Source of the DNA: Chloroflexota bacterium
Lineage (GTDB): Bacteria > Chloroflexota > Anaerolineae > Anaerolineales > Villigracilaceae
Assembly: GCA_021787595.1 (NCBI GenBank)
Contig: JAJYLQ010000002.1
Location: 124,001 to 188,000 of the forward strand
Direction of reading: 5' to 3'
DNA: 64,000 nucleotides
Position 1 is the first letter of the stretch; every line of letters begins with the position of its first letter. The notes under the pieces were generated by a model. The model made no database searches and was not told the DNA's origin. It saw only the letters and a program-made list of their open reading frames with translations. This document shows positions 7,960-16,197 of this stretch, in pieces. A program made the position numbers and the translations under genes.

Positions 7960-9228
7960 ATGTTCAAGCAAATTCGAACGATACTCTTTGGTGCTGCCGG
8001 GCTTTTTGTGCTGGGCCTTTTACTTTACCAGGTCCCGGCAATCCAATCACGAGTAGTGTGGCATTTCGAAGTCTTTACTACTTATATGCAAAATACAATC
8101 CATCCCATTGGAAAAATGCCCACGCCCGTTATTCCAACCATGGCGGAAACTGTCATATCTTCCACGCGGCCTCCCGCAGTTTCGTCGCCGACTTTCGCAG
8201 CGACCGAAACGTCCACACCAACCCCGGTGCCTCTGCCGGCGCAGGTTGCACTCCCTTCCCCCAAATATGAATTACAGGGCATAAATAATTGCGGCCCGGC
8301 CACGCTGACCATGTATCTTCGTATGTACGGTTGGAGCGGAAACCAGAATGACATTGCCCAGGTCATCAAACCTGTTCCGCAGGATCGCAACGTCAATCCC
8401 GATGAGCTGGTTTATTTTGTTCGCAACAAAGCGGGGTGGCTGAGCGCCGACTTTCGCGTCGGCGGCGATCTCACTTTGCTGAAGAGTCTTCTAGCCGCTC
8501 AATTTCCCGTCATGATAGAAGAGGCATCGAAGCTCAATCCGCAGGACGCGATGGGGCCTGATGATGATCTATGGGATGGGCACTATCTTTTGATCACGGG
8601 CTATGACGATACGGCCAGTGTGTTCACAGCCCAGGATCCCTTGCGCGGCCCAGATCAGAAAATTCCGTACGATAAATTGATGACCGATTGGAAATCATTC
8701 AACTACGTATACATTTTGGTTTATCCGCCGGACCAGCAGGCGCAGATCCAATCCATTCTAGGCTCGAACTGGGACCCGGATCAAAACCGGAAAAATGCCC
8801 TGGCGATGGCACAAGCTGCCGCGTCGGCCAATCCATCCGATGCCTTCACCTGGTTCAATGTGGGCAGCAACCTCGTTTATTTCGAACGCTATACCGAGGC
8901 CGCGCAAGCCTTCGATAAGGCCTTTGAGATCGGCCTGCCCCAGCGGATGACGCGTTATCAGTTCAGTCCATTCTTTGCTTATTATTATGCGGGCCGCATT
9001 GATTATTTGGTTCAATTAACGGAATACACTTACAAGCCGATACCGGGCTATTACTCGGAAGAAGCCCTGCTCTGGCATGGTTACGCCTTATATAAACAAG
9101 GAAACATCGCAGGCGCAAAAGCAGATTGGAATAAAGCACTCTCGGTCCACCCAAACTATTGTGATGCCGAATACGCGATCAATAATTATATCCAGGCAAC
9201 ATATAATCTCTCGACTTGTGTTCCATAA
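7960..9228 (+). CDS. Membrane-anchored C39-like cysteine peptidase with TPR repeats
   Basis: The 422-residue protein has an N-terminal membrane anchor (residues 7-24), a Thr/Pro linker, a peptidase_C39_2 papain-like domain (about 100-255) and TPR-like helices (about 275-400). Candidate catalytic residues are Cys111 in NNCGPAT and His208 in GHYLLITGYDD. The C39 family cleaves leader peptides or other exported peptides; this branch is extracytoplasmic and of unknown substrate. A paralogue with the same order lies at 47173. A TACACT box 7 nt before the ATG hints at a leaderless mRNA; an upstream ATG at 7936 would spoil the signal anchor. Confidence 0.78.
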   Translation: MFKQIRTILFGAAGLFVLGLLLYQVPAIQSRVVWHFEVFTTYMQNTIHPIGKMPTPVIPTMAETVISSTRPPAVSSPTFAATETSTPTPVPLPAQVALPSPKYELQGINNCGPATLTMYLRMYGWSGNQNDIAQVIKPVPQDRNVNPDELVYFVRNKAGWLSADFRVGGDLTLLKSLLAAQFPVMIEEASKLNPQDAMGPDDDLWDGHYLLITGYDDTASVFTAQDPLRGPDQKIPYDKLMTDWKSFNYVYILVYPPDQQAQIQSILGSNWDPDQNRKNALAMAQAAASANPSDAFTWFNVGSNLVYFERYTEAAQAFDKAFEIGLPQRMTRYQFSPFFAYYYAGRIDYLVQLTEYTYKPIPGYYSEEALLWHGYALYKQGNIAGAKADWNKALSVHPNYCDAEYAINNYIQATYNLSTCVP

Positions 9229-9265
9229 AAATAAGCCGCCGATTTATTCGGCGGTTTGCTTATTT
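9229..9265. terminator. Bidirectional terminator between convergent genes
   Basis: CCGCCGA (9236-9242) pairs with TCGGCGG (9248-9254), extended by AAATAAGC and GCTTATTT outside a small bulge. It serves the C39 gene on the plus strand and the response regulator on the minus strand. Confidence 0.75.
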
Positions 9266-9964
9266 CTCCTGGAAACTATATCCTCCTGGAAAGGTTTGAA
9301 TCAGGTAGGACGTTTTTCCTGTATCAAGGTCAAGCTTTTTCCGAAGCCGGTAAACGACGTTCTTCAGGACCGCAGTGTCAACCGGCGCGCTCCAAACCAT
9401 TTGCATGATCTCGTCGTTCTTGAACACATAGCCGGGGCGGCTCATCAAGAGATGCAATAGACGGAATTCAAGATTCGTTAATTTGATCTCCTCCCCTTTC
9501 GGTTCGATCGCGGACCGGCGGGCCGGATCCAGTTTCAATTTGCCGGCGCGCACCGAACTCATCGGGATCGTCCAACTCCGCCGCGACCAGGCTACGATCT
9601 TTGCCAGAAAAACAGCAGGGCTGATTGGCTTGATGACACACTCATCCACGCCGGCCTGGTAAGCCTCCAGAATCTCGGCTTCATTATTGGTGGGGAGGAA
9701 TAACAGGATCGGGCTGGCGCTCAAGGAGCGAAATTTCTTGCAAAGCTCGATGCGTTGGACGTGAGGAGCATTCACATCAATGACTATGAGATCGGGAATC
9801 TCCTCCATGGAACGTTCCAAAGCCCTCTGCACCGATGTTTCGAGAATCGCCACCAATCCTTTCTCTCGAATGATATAGCCCCAAATCGGCGCGGTCGCAT
9901 CCTGGTCGCAGACCACAAAAACTCGATGCGAAACATCAGCGTTAAATGCGGGAAATACTGTCAC
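9260..9964 (-). CDS. OmpR-type response regulator with winged-helix output domain
   Basis: With the GTG start at 9964 the protein has 234 residues: a receiver domain (about 12-125) with phospho-acceptor candidate Asp63 (DLIVIDVN) and the conserved Lys112-Pro pair, then a winged-helix trans_reg_C domain (LTNLEFRLLHLLMS... VVYRLRKKL). The acidic pocket near residue 20 (VCDQD) is present. No sensor kinase adjoins it. The GTG has GGAG 9 nt upstream. A longer frame to ATG 10078 exists, but a TATAAT box lies inside that extension, so the short form is preferred. Confidence 0.75.
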   Translation of the reverse strand: MTVFPAFNADVSHRVFVVCDQDATAPIWGYIIREKGLVAILETSVQRALERSMEEIPDLIVIDVNAPHVQRIELCKKFRSLSASPILLFLPTNNEAEILEAYQAGVDECVIKPISPAVFLAKIVAWSRRSWTIPMSSVRAGKLKLDPARRSAIEPKGEEIKLTNLEFRLLHLLMSRPGYVFKNDEIMQMVWSAPVDTAVLKNVVYRLRKKLDLDTGKTSYLIQTFPGGYSFQEK

Positions 9965-10115
9965 TTCTGCAAACTCCACTTGCTTTGTAAGCGAATTATA
10001 ATGTATAATCGGTAACGGACGGTAACAAAAACTTTCAATCTTACGACCTGTAAAGGAGAGGAGATTCTTCCTTCCCATGCAATGAGGTCAGCTATCGTAG
10101 CAAAGGAGGCTTACG

Positions 10116-11045
10116 ATGAAAAAGCTCTTTCCCATCCTGGCAGTGTTGGCACTGATTGGCACTGCTTGCCAGTTGGGCGGATCCGCCCAACCCACCCCAA
10201 TTCCAGCGGTGACCGCTTTTCCAACCAATGCAATCAATCTTAATCCGACTGCCGCACCCGGCGGCAACCAGGCTGCCGGAAGCACACGCAACAGCAATGA
10301 TGGCATGACAGAAATTTATATTCCTACTGGCACATTCACCCAGGGCGGCCTCGATCCAAATGCCACACAGGATGAAAAGCCTGCCCATAAAGTTACCATG
10401 CACGCCTATTGGATTGATAAGTTCGATGTGACCAATGCCATGTATCTCCAATGTGTGAGTGCCGGCGCCTGCAATCCTCCTCAAAGTTTCAGTTCAAAGA
10501 CTGTTACAAATTATTTTAACAACAAGGATTACAACGATTATCCTGTTGTTCAAGTAACGTGGGGAGATGCTGCTGCTTACTGCAAGTGGGCGGGTCGCCG
10601 CCTGCCTACCGAAGCAGAATGGGAATACGCGGCCCGCGGCACTACCATCAACACCTATCCGTGGGGCAATGATGCTCCTGATAACACACGAGCCAATTTC
10701 AATAGTGCAGTAGGTGACACTACAAAGGTTGGAAGTTTTCCGGCTGGCGCCAGCCCATTCGGTGTTTTGGATATGGCAGGTAATGTCTATCAATGGGTCA
10801 GCGATTTCTATGACGCAAACTATTACTCCAAGGGCGTTGTACTAAATCCGACCGGGCCCACTGCCCGCACCAACTTCTTTGGTCGTGTGATCAAAGGCGG
10901 CAGCTTCCAGGATGTTGCAGCAGACATCCGTATTGCAAACCGCCCCCAAGCTCTTGGACCCAACCCGGATGCTCAACAAGGATCTGCCGCTTATTTGGGT
11001 ACTTTCGACGCCAAGATTGGCTTCCGCTGCGCATCTGATAACTGA
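10116..11045 (+). CDS. Lipoprotein with formylglycine-generating-enzyme (SUMF1) domain
   Basis: The 309-residue protein has a lipoprotein signal (lipobox GTAC, Cys18), a short low-complexity linker, and an FGE-sulfatase domain from about residue 60 to the end. Hallmarks are RRLPTEAEWEYAARG, YPWGN, DMAGNVYQWVSD and a terminal GFRCA. True formylglycine enzymes oxidise a sulfatase cysteine, but many bacterial members only bind ligands. No sulfatase gene is nearby, so the role is open. AAAGGAGG stands 6 nt before the ATG. The divergent neighbour is a response regulator. Confidence 0.83.
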   Translation: MKKLFPILAVLALIGTACQLGGSAQPTPIPAVTAFPTNAINLNPTAAPGGNQAAGSTRNSNDGMTEIYIPTGTFTQGGLDPNATQDEKPAHKVTMHAYWIDKFDVTNAMYLQCVSAGACNPPQSFSSKTVTNYFNNKDYNDYPVVQVTWGDAAAYCKWAGRRLPTEAEWEYAARGTTINTYPWGNDAPDNTRANFNSAVGDTTKVGSFPAGASPFGVLDMAGNVYQWVSDFYDANYYSKGVVLNPTGPTARTNFFGRVIKGGSFQDVAADIRIANRPQALGPNPDAQQGSAAYLGTFDAKIGFRCASDN

Positions 11046-11064
11046 TCTATAACGAGTTTAGTCC

Positions 11065-11097
11065 ATGCGGCGTGATACCACGAGTGTCACGCCGCAT
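11065..11097 (+). terminator. Hairpin after the FGE-domain gene
   Basis: ATGCGGCGTGA (11065-11075) pairs with TCACGCCGCAT (11087-11097); a moderate T-rich tract follows. Confidence 0.6.
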
Positions 11098-11129
11098 TTC
11101 ATATTTTAAAGGCAGCCGGATGCAATTAA

Positions 11130-11158
11130 TTGACTTGCCTATGGACCTGTGGTATTAT
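11130..11158 (+). promoter_or_regulatory. Sigma-70-type promoter of the metK leader
   Basis: TTGACT (11130-11135) and TATTAT (11153-11158) are separated by 17 bp and lie just upstream of the SAM-I riboswitch. Confidence 0.7.
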
Positions 11159-11188
11159 CCCGCAACAAATCAATAGCCCTGATCGGCA

Positions 11189-11297
11189 CTCTTATCCAGA
11201 GAGGCGGAGGGATCGGCCCTGTGATGCCTCGACAACCGGTCGGCTTATGCCGAACACGGTGCCAATTCCGACAGATGGATATTCTGGGAGATGAGAG
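11189..11297 (+). promoter_or_regulatory. SAM-I (S-box) riboswitch
   Basis: The leader of metK contains the S-box consensus in order: CTCTTATC with AGAGAGGCGGAGGGA, GGCCC, GATGCC, ACAACC, then GGTGCCAATTCC and the closing GATGAGAG. The first (11189-11196) and last (11290-11297) segments form helix P1. This RNA binds S-adenosylmethionine and typically switches off transcription of methionine and SAM synthesis genes. A terminator hairpin follows, which fits control by attenuation of the SAM synthetase gene by its own product. Confidence 0.93.
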
Positions 11298-11318
11298 GGC
11301 AGCCGTTGCCCCATGTGC

Positions 11319-11350
11319 AATTGCCCTTTCGTGACCGAAGGGCAATTTCA
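11319..11350 (+). terminator. Riboswitch expression-platform terminator
   Basis: AATTGCCCTT (11319-11328) pairs with AAGGGCAATT (11338-11347), followed by a T-rich stretch, 22 bp before metK. It is the likely off-state structure of the SAM-I riboswitch. Confidence 0.8.
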
Positions 11351-11372
11351 TTTCTGGAAAGGAAACAACATT

Positions 11373-12587
11373 ATGAGCAATACTTTCATGACATCCCCCA
11401 AGCTGCTGTTCACATCCGAATCTGTAACGGAAGGCCACCCGGATAAGATCTGCGATCAAATCTCGGACGCCGTGCTGGATGCCTGCCTCGAACAGGACCC
11501 GATGTCGCGCGTGGCCTGCGAAACAGCCACCAAGACCGGATTCGTCGTCCTGTTGGGTGAGATCACCACGCATGCCTACGTCAACTTCGACGAACTCGTT
11601 CGCCGCGTCGTAAGGGAGATCGGCTATGACAGCAGCGAGAAAGGTTTTGACGGCAATACCTGCGGAGTGCTCTCCGCCATCGCCAGCCAAAGCCCGGATA
11701 TCGCGTTGGGTGTTGACCATGCAATGGAGGATAAGAGCGGCGAAATGCGCGACGCCGACATCGAACACGTTGGCGCGGGCGACCAGGGCATGATGTTTGG
11801 ATTTGCATGCAACGAGACTCCGACGCTGATGCCGATGCCAATTTACATGGCACATAAATTGTCGCGCCGTCTCTCCGAGATGCGTAAAGACGGCACGATG
11901 CCCTGGCTCCGTCCGGATGGCAAGAGCCAGGTGACTGTTGAATATTCACATGGAAAGCCAAAGCGAATTGATACCGTCCTGATCTCGACGCAGCACTCCC
12001 CGGATATTTCTCACGCTGAGATCACAGAGCAGGTTATGGAGCATGTCATCAACCCGTCCCTGCCAAAAGACATGGTGGATAAAGATCTAAAAGTATTTGT
12101 CAATCCGACCGGACGTTTTGTGATTGGCGGGCCGATGGGCGACGCAGGCGTGACCGGACGCAAGATCATCGTTGACACCTACGGCGGCATGGGACGTCAC
12201 GGCGGCGGCGCGTTCAGCGGCAAAGACCCAACGAAAGTGGATCGCTCTGCAGCGTATGCCGCTCGTTATGCCGCGAAAAATGTTGTCGCCGCGGGTCTCG
12301 CGGACCGCGTCGAGATTCAGGTGGCGTATGCCATCGGCGTGGCGCACCCGCTCTCGGTCAATGTGGAGACGTTTGGAACCGGAAAGATCGCGGACGACAA
12401 AATCGCAGCACTCATCACCGAATACTTCGACCTGCGTCCCGGTGCGATCATCCGTGACCTGGGCCTGCGAAAACCCATCTATCGCAAGACTGCTGCGTAT
12501 GGCCACTTTGGCCGCGACGATGTCGAATTCCCATGGGAAAAGACAGACAAAGCCGCGGCGCTGAAGAAGGCCGCAGGGATTCAGTAG
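11373..12587 (+). CDS. metK: S-adenosylmethionine synthase
   Basis: The 404-residue enzyme makes S-adenosylmethionine from methionine and ATP in the cytosol. Diagnostic segments are [20 protein letters not shown] near residue 13, the ATP-binding loop [10 protein letters not shown], and the glycine-rich [19 protein letters not shown]. Length is normal for the family (about 380-410). The ATG at 11373 follows an AAGGAAA element; an alternative ATG five codons downstream is possible. It is transcribed alone behind a SAM-I riboswitch and is closed by a strong terminator. Confidence 0.97.
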   Translation: MSNTFMTSPKLLFTSESVTEGHPDKICDQISDAVLDACLEQDPMSRVACETATKTGFVVLLGEITTHAYVNFDELVRRVVREIGYDSSEKGFDGNTCGVLSAIASQSPDIALGVDHAMEDKSGEMRDADIEHVGAGDQGMMFGFACNETPTLMPMPIYMAHKLSRRLSEMRKDGTMPWLRPDGKSQVTVEYSHGKPKRIDTVLISTQHSPDISHAEITEQVMEHVINPSLPKDMVDKDLKVFVNPTGRFVIGGPMGDAGVTGRKIIVDTYGGMGRHGGGAFSGKDPTKVDRSAAYAARYAAKNVVAAGLADRVEIQVAYAIGVAHPLSVNVETFGTGKIADDKIAALITEYFDLRPGAIIRDLGLRKPIYRKTAAYGHFGRDDVEFPWEKTDKAAALKKAAGIQ

Positions 12588-12611
12588 GTTAAATTTACAC
12601 TCCCGATCATG

Positions 12612-12642
12612 AAATGGAACTGAGTATCTCAGTTCCATTTTT
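12612..12642 (+). terminator. Terminator of metK
   Basis: AAATGGAACTGAG (12612-12624) pairs with CTCAGTTCCATTT (12628-12640), ending in a run of five T. Confidence 0.88.
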
Positions 12643-12738
12643 CGTTCTATTGTCACATACATTTTGACTTATAATCATTTCGTGCTCGGTAAAAAAAGCG
12701 CCAATCAATTTTTCATTATCGGCGGGAAACAATTTTTG

Positions 12739-12832
12739 AATTAACAATACCTTCGCCATTTGTGGGACAATTTGCCAAATTGTCCCTACGTTTGCCGCTC
12801 CCGATACCGCATTGGCGAAGGTATTGAATTAA
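12739..12832. mobile_element. 82-bp palindromic element with 14-bp inverted ends
   Basis: CAATACCTTCGCCA (12745-12758) and its exact inverted copy (12813-12826) bound an 82-bp unit with an inner palindrome GGGACAATTTG-CC-AAATTGTCCC type (12764-12786). The unit is flanked by AATTAA on both sides (12739-12744 and 12827-12832), as expected for a target duplication. It codes for nothing and lies just upstream of the radical-SAM gene, so it may affect that gene's expression. Confidence 0.6.
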
Positions 12833-12846
12833 GGAGCGAACTTTTC

Positions 12847-14325
12847 ATGAATGCCCTCTTGATTTATCCCGAATTCCCGGATACTTTCTGGAGTTTCAAA
12901 CATGCCTTGAATTTCATTCGCAAAAAGGCTTCTCTTCCGCCTCTTGGCTTATTGACCGTCGCGGCGATGCTTCCATCTGAATGGGATAAACGTCTTGTGG
13001 ATTTGAACGTTCGCAAACTCACAGACAAAGACCTGGAGTGGGCGGACATTGCCCTGGTCAGCGCGATGGTGGTGCAGCGCGAATCGACTCAACAGGTCAT
13101 CGCGCGCTGCAAAGCCGCAGGACTCAAAGTTGTTGCGGGCGGTCCGCTCTTTACTGCGGAATACGATCAATTCAAAGAAGTGGATCATTTTATCTTGAAC
13201 GAAGCCGAGCTGACCCTGCCTCCGTTTCTGAGAGACCTCGAGCAGGGTTGCGCGAAAAGAATCTATTCTTCGACTGAATTTCCAGACCTTCGCCAGACTC
13301 CTGCTCCGTTGTGGGAGCTGGCCGATCTGAAGCATTACGCGACGATGGCGATCCAGTATTCGCGCGGCTGTCCATTCGATTGCGAGTTTTGCAATATCAC
13401 CGCGCTGTTGGGACACCGGCCGCGCGTCAAGACCGCCGAACAAATCATCCGCGAATTGGACGGGCTTTATCGCCTGGGCTGGCGCGGGATTATTTTCTTC
13501 GTTGATGATAACTTGATTGGCAATAAAAGGCATCTAAAAGAAAGTCTATTGCCCACCTTGATCGAATGGCGAAAAGGCAAAGTGGGGTTTGTGTTCAATA
13601 CTGAAGTCTCCATTAATTTGGCTGATGATCAGGAATTGATGGATTTGATGGCCGAAGCCGGATTCGATACGGTCTTCATCGGTGTCGAAACTCCAGACAA
13701 TGACGGCCTGGCCGAATGCAACAAGAAACAAAACCAACGCCGCGATCTCGTCGAAGATGTCAAGCGCATCCAGCGCAGCGGATTGCAGGTCCAGGGCGGA
13801 TTCATCATCGGCTTCGACAGCGACACGCCATCCATCTTCCAGCGGCAGATCGAATTCATCCAGAAGAGCGGAATCGTGACGGCCATGGTCGGTTTGCTGC
13901 AAGCTCCGATTGGAACGAGACTGTATGACCGTCTGGCGCGTGAAGGCCGATTGCTGGGATTCATGACCGGCGATAACGTGGATGGCACAACCAACATCAT
14001 CCCGAAAATGAATATTGAATTGTTGCGCAGGGGTTACAAGACCGTCATCAACACTTTATACGCCCCGAAAAATTATTATGCGCGTGTGATTACTTTTTTG
14101 AAGGAATACAAGCCGCCGAAGATCACCGTGCCGCTGGATTTCCAGCATGGGATGGCACTCTTCCGCTCCATCCTGCGGCTCGGTATCCTGGACAGGGAAC
14201 GCATCCACTACTGGAAGCTTTTCTTCTGGACGTTATTCCGCCGTCCGCGATTATTCCCGCTGGCGATTACCTTTGCCATTTACGGATATCATTTCCGCCA
14301 GGTGATGGACTCACATATTTTGTAG
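12847..14325 (+). CDS. B12-binding-domain radical SAM protein (DUF4070-type)
   Basis: The 492-residue protein has an N-terminal cobalamin-binding-like Rossmann domain (about 1-140), a radical-SAM core with Cys175, Cys179 and Cys182 (CPFDCEFC) and a C-terminal DUF4070-like region. Relatives include HpnR/HpnJ-type enzymes of lipid modification and many of unknown substrate. The usual cobalamin DxHxxG motif is not evident, so B12 binding is uncertain. AAGGAG lies 10 nt before the ATG at 12847; the open frame to 12760 runs through the palindromic element and is rejected. Confidence 0.82.
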   Translation: MNALLIYPEFPDTFWSFKHALNFIRKKASLPPLGLLTVAAMLPSEWDKRLVDLNVRKLTDKDLEWADIALVSAMVVQRESTQQVIARCKAAGLKVVAGGPLFTAEYDQFKEVDHFILNEAELTLPPFLRDLEQGCAKRIYSSTEFPDLRQTPAPLWELADLKHYATMAIQYSRGCPFDCEFCNITALLGHRPRVKTAEQIIRELDGLYRLGWRGIIFFVDDNLIGNKRHLKESLLPTLIEWRKGKVGFVFNTEVSINLADDQELMDLMAEAGFDTVFIGVETPDNDGLAECNKKQNQRRDLVEDVKRIQRSGLQVQGGFIIGFDSDTPSIFQRQIEFIQKSGIVTAMVGLLQAPIGTRLYDRLAREGRLLGFMTGDNVDGTTNIIPKMNIELLRRGYKTVINTLYAPKNYYARVITFLKEYKPPKITVPLDFQHGMALFRSILRLGILDRERIHYWKLFFWTLFRRPRLFPLAITFAIYGYHFRQVMDSHIL

Positions 14326-14338
14326 ACGCTTTTATCTT

Positions 14339-14974
14339 GTGTCGCAAACGAAATTCGATCCACAAGAACCCTTCGATGTTACTCAGGGCAGGCATCATCG
14401 CCGATCCATTCGTTTGAAAGGATTCGACTATTCACAGGTCGGCGCGTATTTCGTGACTATTGTCGCGTTTCAGTGCGAGTGTTTATTCGGCGAAATCGTG
14501 GATGGGGAGATGAGATTAAATCATTACGGTGAAATCGTCCAGAAGCGGTGGGATGATATTCCGATCCATTTTCCAAATGTTGAGGCGTGGACGTTTGTTG
14601 TCATGTCAAATCATGTTCATGGGATTATTGTCATTACCAACCGTAGGGGCACAGTCCCCGTGCCCGATGACAACCGGACCAACAATTTCAAAAACCAAAA
14701 ACGGGGCGAGATGACCTCGCCTTGTAAAACGGGCGGGGAAACCCCGCCCCTACATGCACCAACATTGGGACAGATTATCGCGTATTTCAAATATCAATCA
14801 ACAAAGGAAATGAACGCTTTGTGCGGTGACACAATAACCAAATTTTGGCAACGAAATTACTACGAACACATCATCTGCAACGAACGCGAAATGGACAATA
14901 TCTGGAGATACATCGAGGCAAATCCCTCGAGATGGAACGGTGATGACGAGAATCCGCGCCGTGGGCAACCGTAG
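14339..14974 (+). CDS. REP-associated tyrosine transposase (RAYT, Y1-type HUH)
   Basis: A 211-residue protein of the TnpA_REP class. The HUH motif is NHVHG (His92, His94), and the likely catalytic Tyr is in YFKYQSTK near residue 152. RAYTs nick and mobilise short palindromic REP sequences. The GTG start at 14339 follows the radical-SAM gene by 13 bp without a strong ribosome binding site. Between the HUH motif and the Tyr helix, residues 101-140 are encoded by GTAGGGGC-type hairpins, that is by REP-like sequence itself. Activity cannot be judged from sequence alone. Confidence 0.85.
   Translation: MSQTKFDPQEPFDVTQGRHHRRSIRLKGFDYSQVGAYFVTIVAFQCECLFGEIVDGEMRLNHYGEIVQKRWDDIPIHFPNVEAWTFVVMSNHVHGIIVITNRRGTVPVPDDNRTNNFKNQKRGEMTSPCKTGGETPPLHAPTLGQIIAYFKYQSTKEMNALCGDTITKFWQRNYYEHIICNEREMDNIWRYIEANPSRWNGDDENPRRGQP
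14643..14753. repeat. REP-like hairpins inside the RAYT gene
   Basis: Three small hairpins follow one another: GTAGGGGCAC with GTGCCC (14643-14665), GGCGAG with CTCGCC (14705-14721), and GGGCGGGG with CCCCGCCC followed by TAC (14731-14753). The motif GTAGGGGC recurs just after the RAYT stop (14972), inside radA (28194) and near 39712. Confidence 0.65.
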
Positions 14975-15052
14975 GGGCGACCCATCGAATTGAGAAATAT
15001 TTATCCGTTACTTCGAAAGATGTTTTTCATCCTCCTTTCATTCGCCCTTCAT

Positions 15053-15216
15053 CCTTTTCTGTTATAATCGCCACCGAACAAACCAAAGGAGAGAGACTCA
15101 TGCCCAAGAAGACCAAGGGCTCTATTGCGCTACCCCTCGAAAAAGAAGAGATACTCAAAGATTGCCGATTCGCCTGCCAGTCGCGGCAGGCGAGTCTGAC
15201 TCCTGTAAAGGCGTAA
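15053..15216 (+). pseudogene. Duplicated promoter and 5' end of the E1 dehydrogenase gene
   Basis: Bases 15053-15213 repeat, with substitutions and a 3-bp insertion, the promoter (TATAAT at 15063), ribosome binding site (AAAGGAGAGAGACTC) and first 34 codons of the E1 gene that starts at 30804. The copy reads from ATG 15100 to a stop at 15216 (38 residues, MPKKTKGSIALPLEKEEIL...). It lacks all catalytic parts and is a remnant. It lies directly upstream of the MOSC gene and may supply its promoter. Confidence 0.85.
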
Positions 15217-15237
15217 TCAGCTCAAAGGAAAATATCC

Positions 15238-15891
15238 ATGCGGCTTATTAGTGTGAATATCGGTCAGAAGCAGACCCAGCAAAAGGGAAATCAACTTGAA
15301 ACAACGGGGATTTATAAACTTCCTGTTCAAGAACCTGTTGAAATCAAGCCGCTTGGGATTCCGCAGGACGTTATCTGTGACGAGAAAAATCACGGCGGGC
15401 CGGATCAGGCCATTTATATTTATGGAACAGTTGATTATGATTGGTGGTCGAATGAATTGGGCAAGAAACTTGAGCCGGGCACGTTTGGCGAAAACTTGAC
15501 GGTCAGCGAGCTGGAAAGTACACAGTTCAACATCGGCGACCGATTGCATATTGGCAACGTGATTCTCGAAGTGACTGCGCCGCGCATTCCGTGTTCAACA
15601 TTGGCAGGACGGATGGGTGATCCAAAGTTTGTAAAAAGGTATCGTCATGGTGAACGGCCGGGATTATATTGCCGCGTAATTCAAGAAGGAATTATCCGAA
15701 TGGGGGACGAAGTGGGGATCGAGGAATACGCGGGCGAAACAATCTCGATTCTTCAGATGTTCCGCGATTACTACGATAACCATAAAAACGAAGAGATGTT
15801 ACGGCGTCATCTGCGCGCGCCGATTGCGATCCGCTCGCGCCTGGAATTGGAAGAACAACTGCAAAAGGTTTTGGAAGAGAATCAAATTTGA
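15238..15891 (+). CDS. MOSC domain protein (YiiM-like)
   Basis: This 217-residue protein has an N-terminal MOSC beta-barrel and a C-terminal three-helix (3-alpha) domain, as in YiiM. Visible hallmarks are NHGGPDQAIYIYG (about 51-63), GTFGENLT (about 81) and the conserved Cys119 in PRIPCSTLAGRMG. MOSC proteins bind molybdenum cofactor sulfur or act in N-hydroxylated base detoxification. An AAAGGAAAA site precedes the ATG. It sits 21 bp after the duplicated E1 5' fragment, which may drive it. Confidence 0.87.
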   Translation: MRLISVNIGQKQTQQKGNQLETTGIYKLPVQEPVEIKPLGIPQDVICDEKNHGGPDQAIYIYGTVDYDWWSNELGKKLEPGTFGENLTVSELESTQFNIGDRLHIGNVILEVTAPRIPCSTLAGRMGDPKFVKRYRHGERPGLYCRVIQEGIIRMGDEVGIEEYAGETISILQMFRDYYDNHKNEEMLRRHLRAPIAIRSRLELEEQLQKVLEENQI

Positions 15892-15916
15892 TTTTCAAGG
15901 GGTCGAAAAATTTAAG

Positions 15917-15945
15917 TTGTAAATCTAGAAAATATGTTCTATAAT
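15917..15945 (+). promoter_or_regulatory. Promoter of the 72-residue protein gene
   Basis: TTGTAA (15917-15922) and TATAAT (15940-15945) are separated by 17 bp, 31 bp before the start codon of the next gene. Confidence 0.6.
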
Positions 15946-15976
15946 TGTGGCATCCATCTTAGACAAGGAGATGACC

Positions 15977-16195
15977 ATGATTCCCTTCGACCAAACTATC
16001 CACATACAAGTGAATGAGATTGCATCCAAGACTGGCAAGTCGTTCGAAGACTTGACCGACATCGTGCGTTGGACCGGCCTGACTGATCCGAATAAAATCC
16101 GCTGGATGTTGCAGCGCGAATATCGCCTGGGTTATGAGGAAGCGAAATTGCTCGTCCGCGTCATGCTTGAGTCCAAACTGGAAGGCGCGGGATAA
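15977..16195 (+). CDS. Small DUF4287-like helical protein
   Basis: The 72-residue product is predicted to be all helical: IQVNEIASKTGKSFEDLTDIVR, then a second helical unit IRWMLQREYRLGYEEAKLLVRVML. The pattern TGKSxEDL followed by a GLGxxxA-like helix resembles DUF4287 modules, but similarity is judged by eye. The second ATG (15977) is chosen because AAGGAG stands 6 nt before it; the ATG at 15971 overlaps the ribosome binding site spacing. It ends 2 bp before the DinB-like gene, so the two are probably one operon. Confidence 0.7.
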   Translation: MIPFDQTIHIQVNEIASKTGKSFEDLTDIVRWTGLTDPNKIRWMLQREYRLGYEEAKLLVRVMLESKLEGAG

Positions 16196-16197
16196 TT

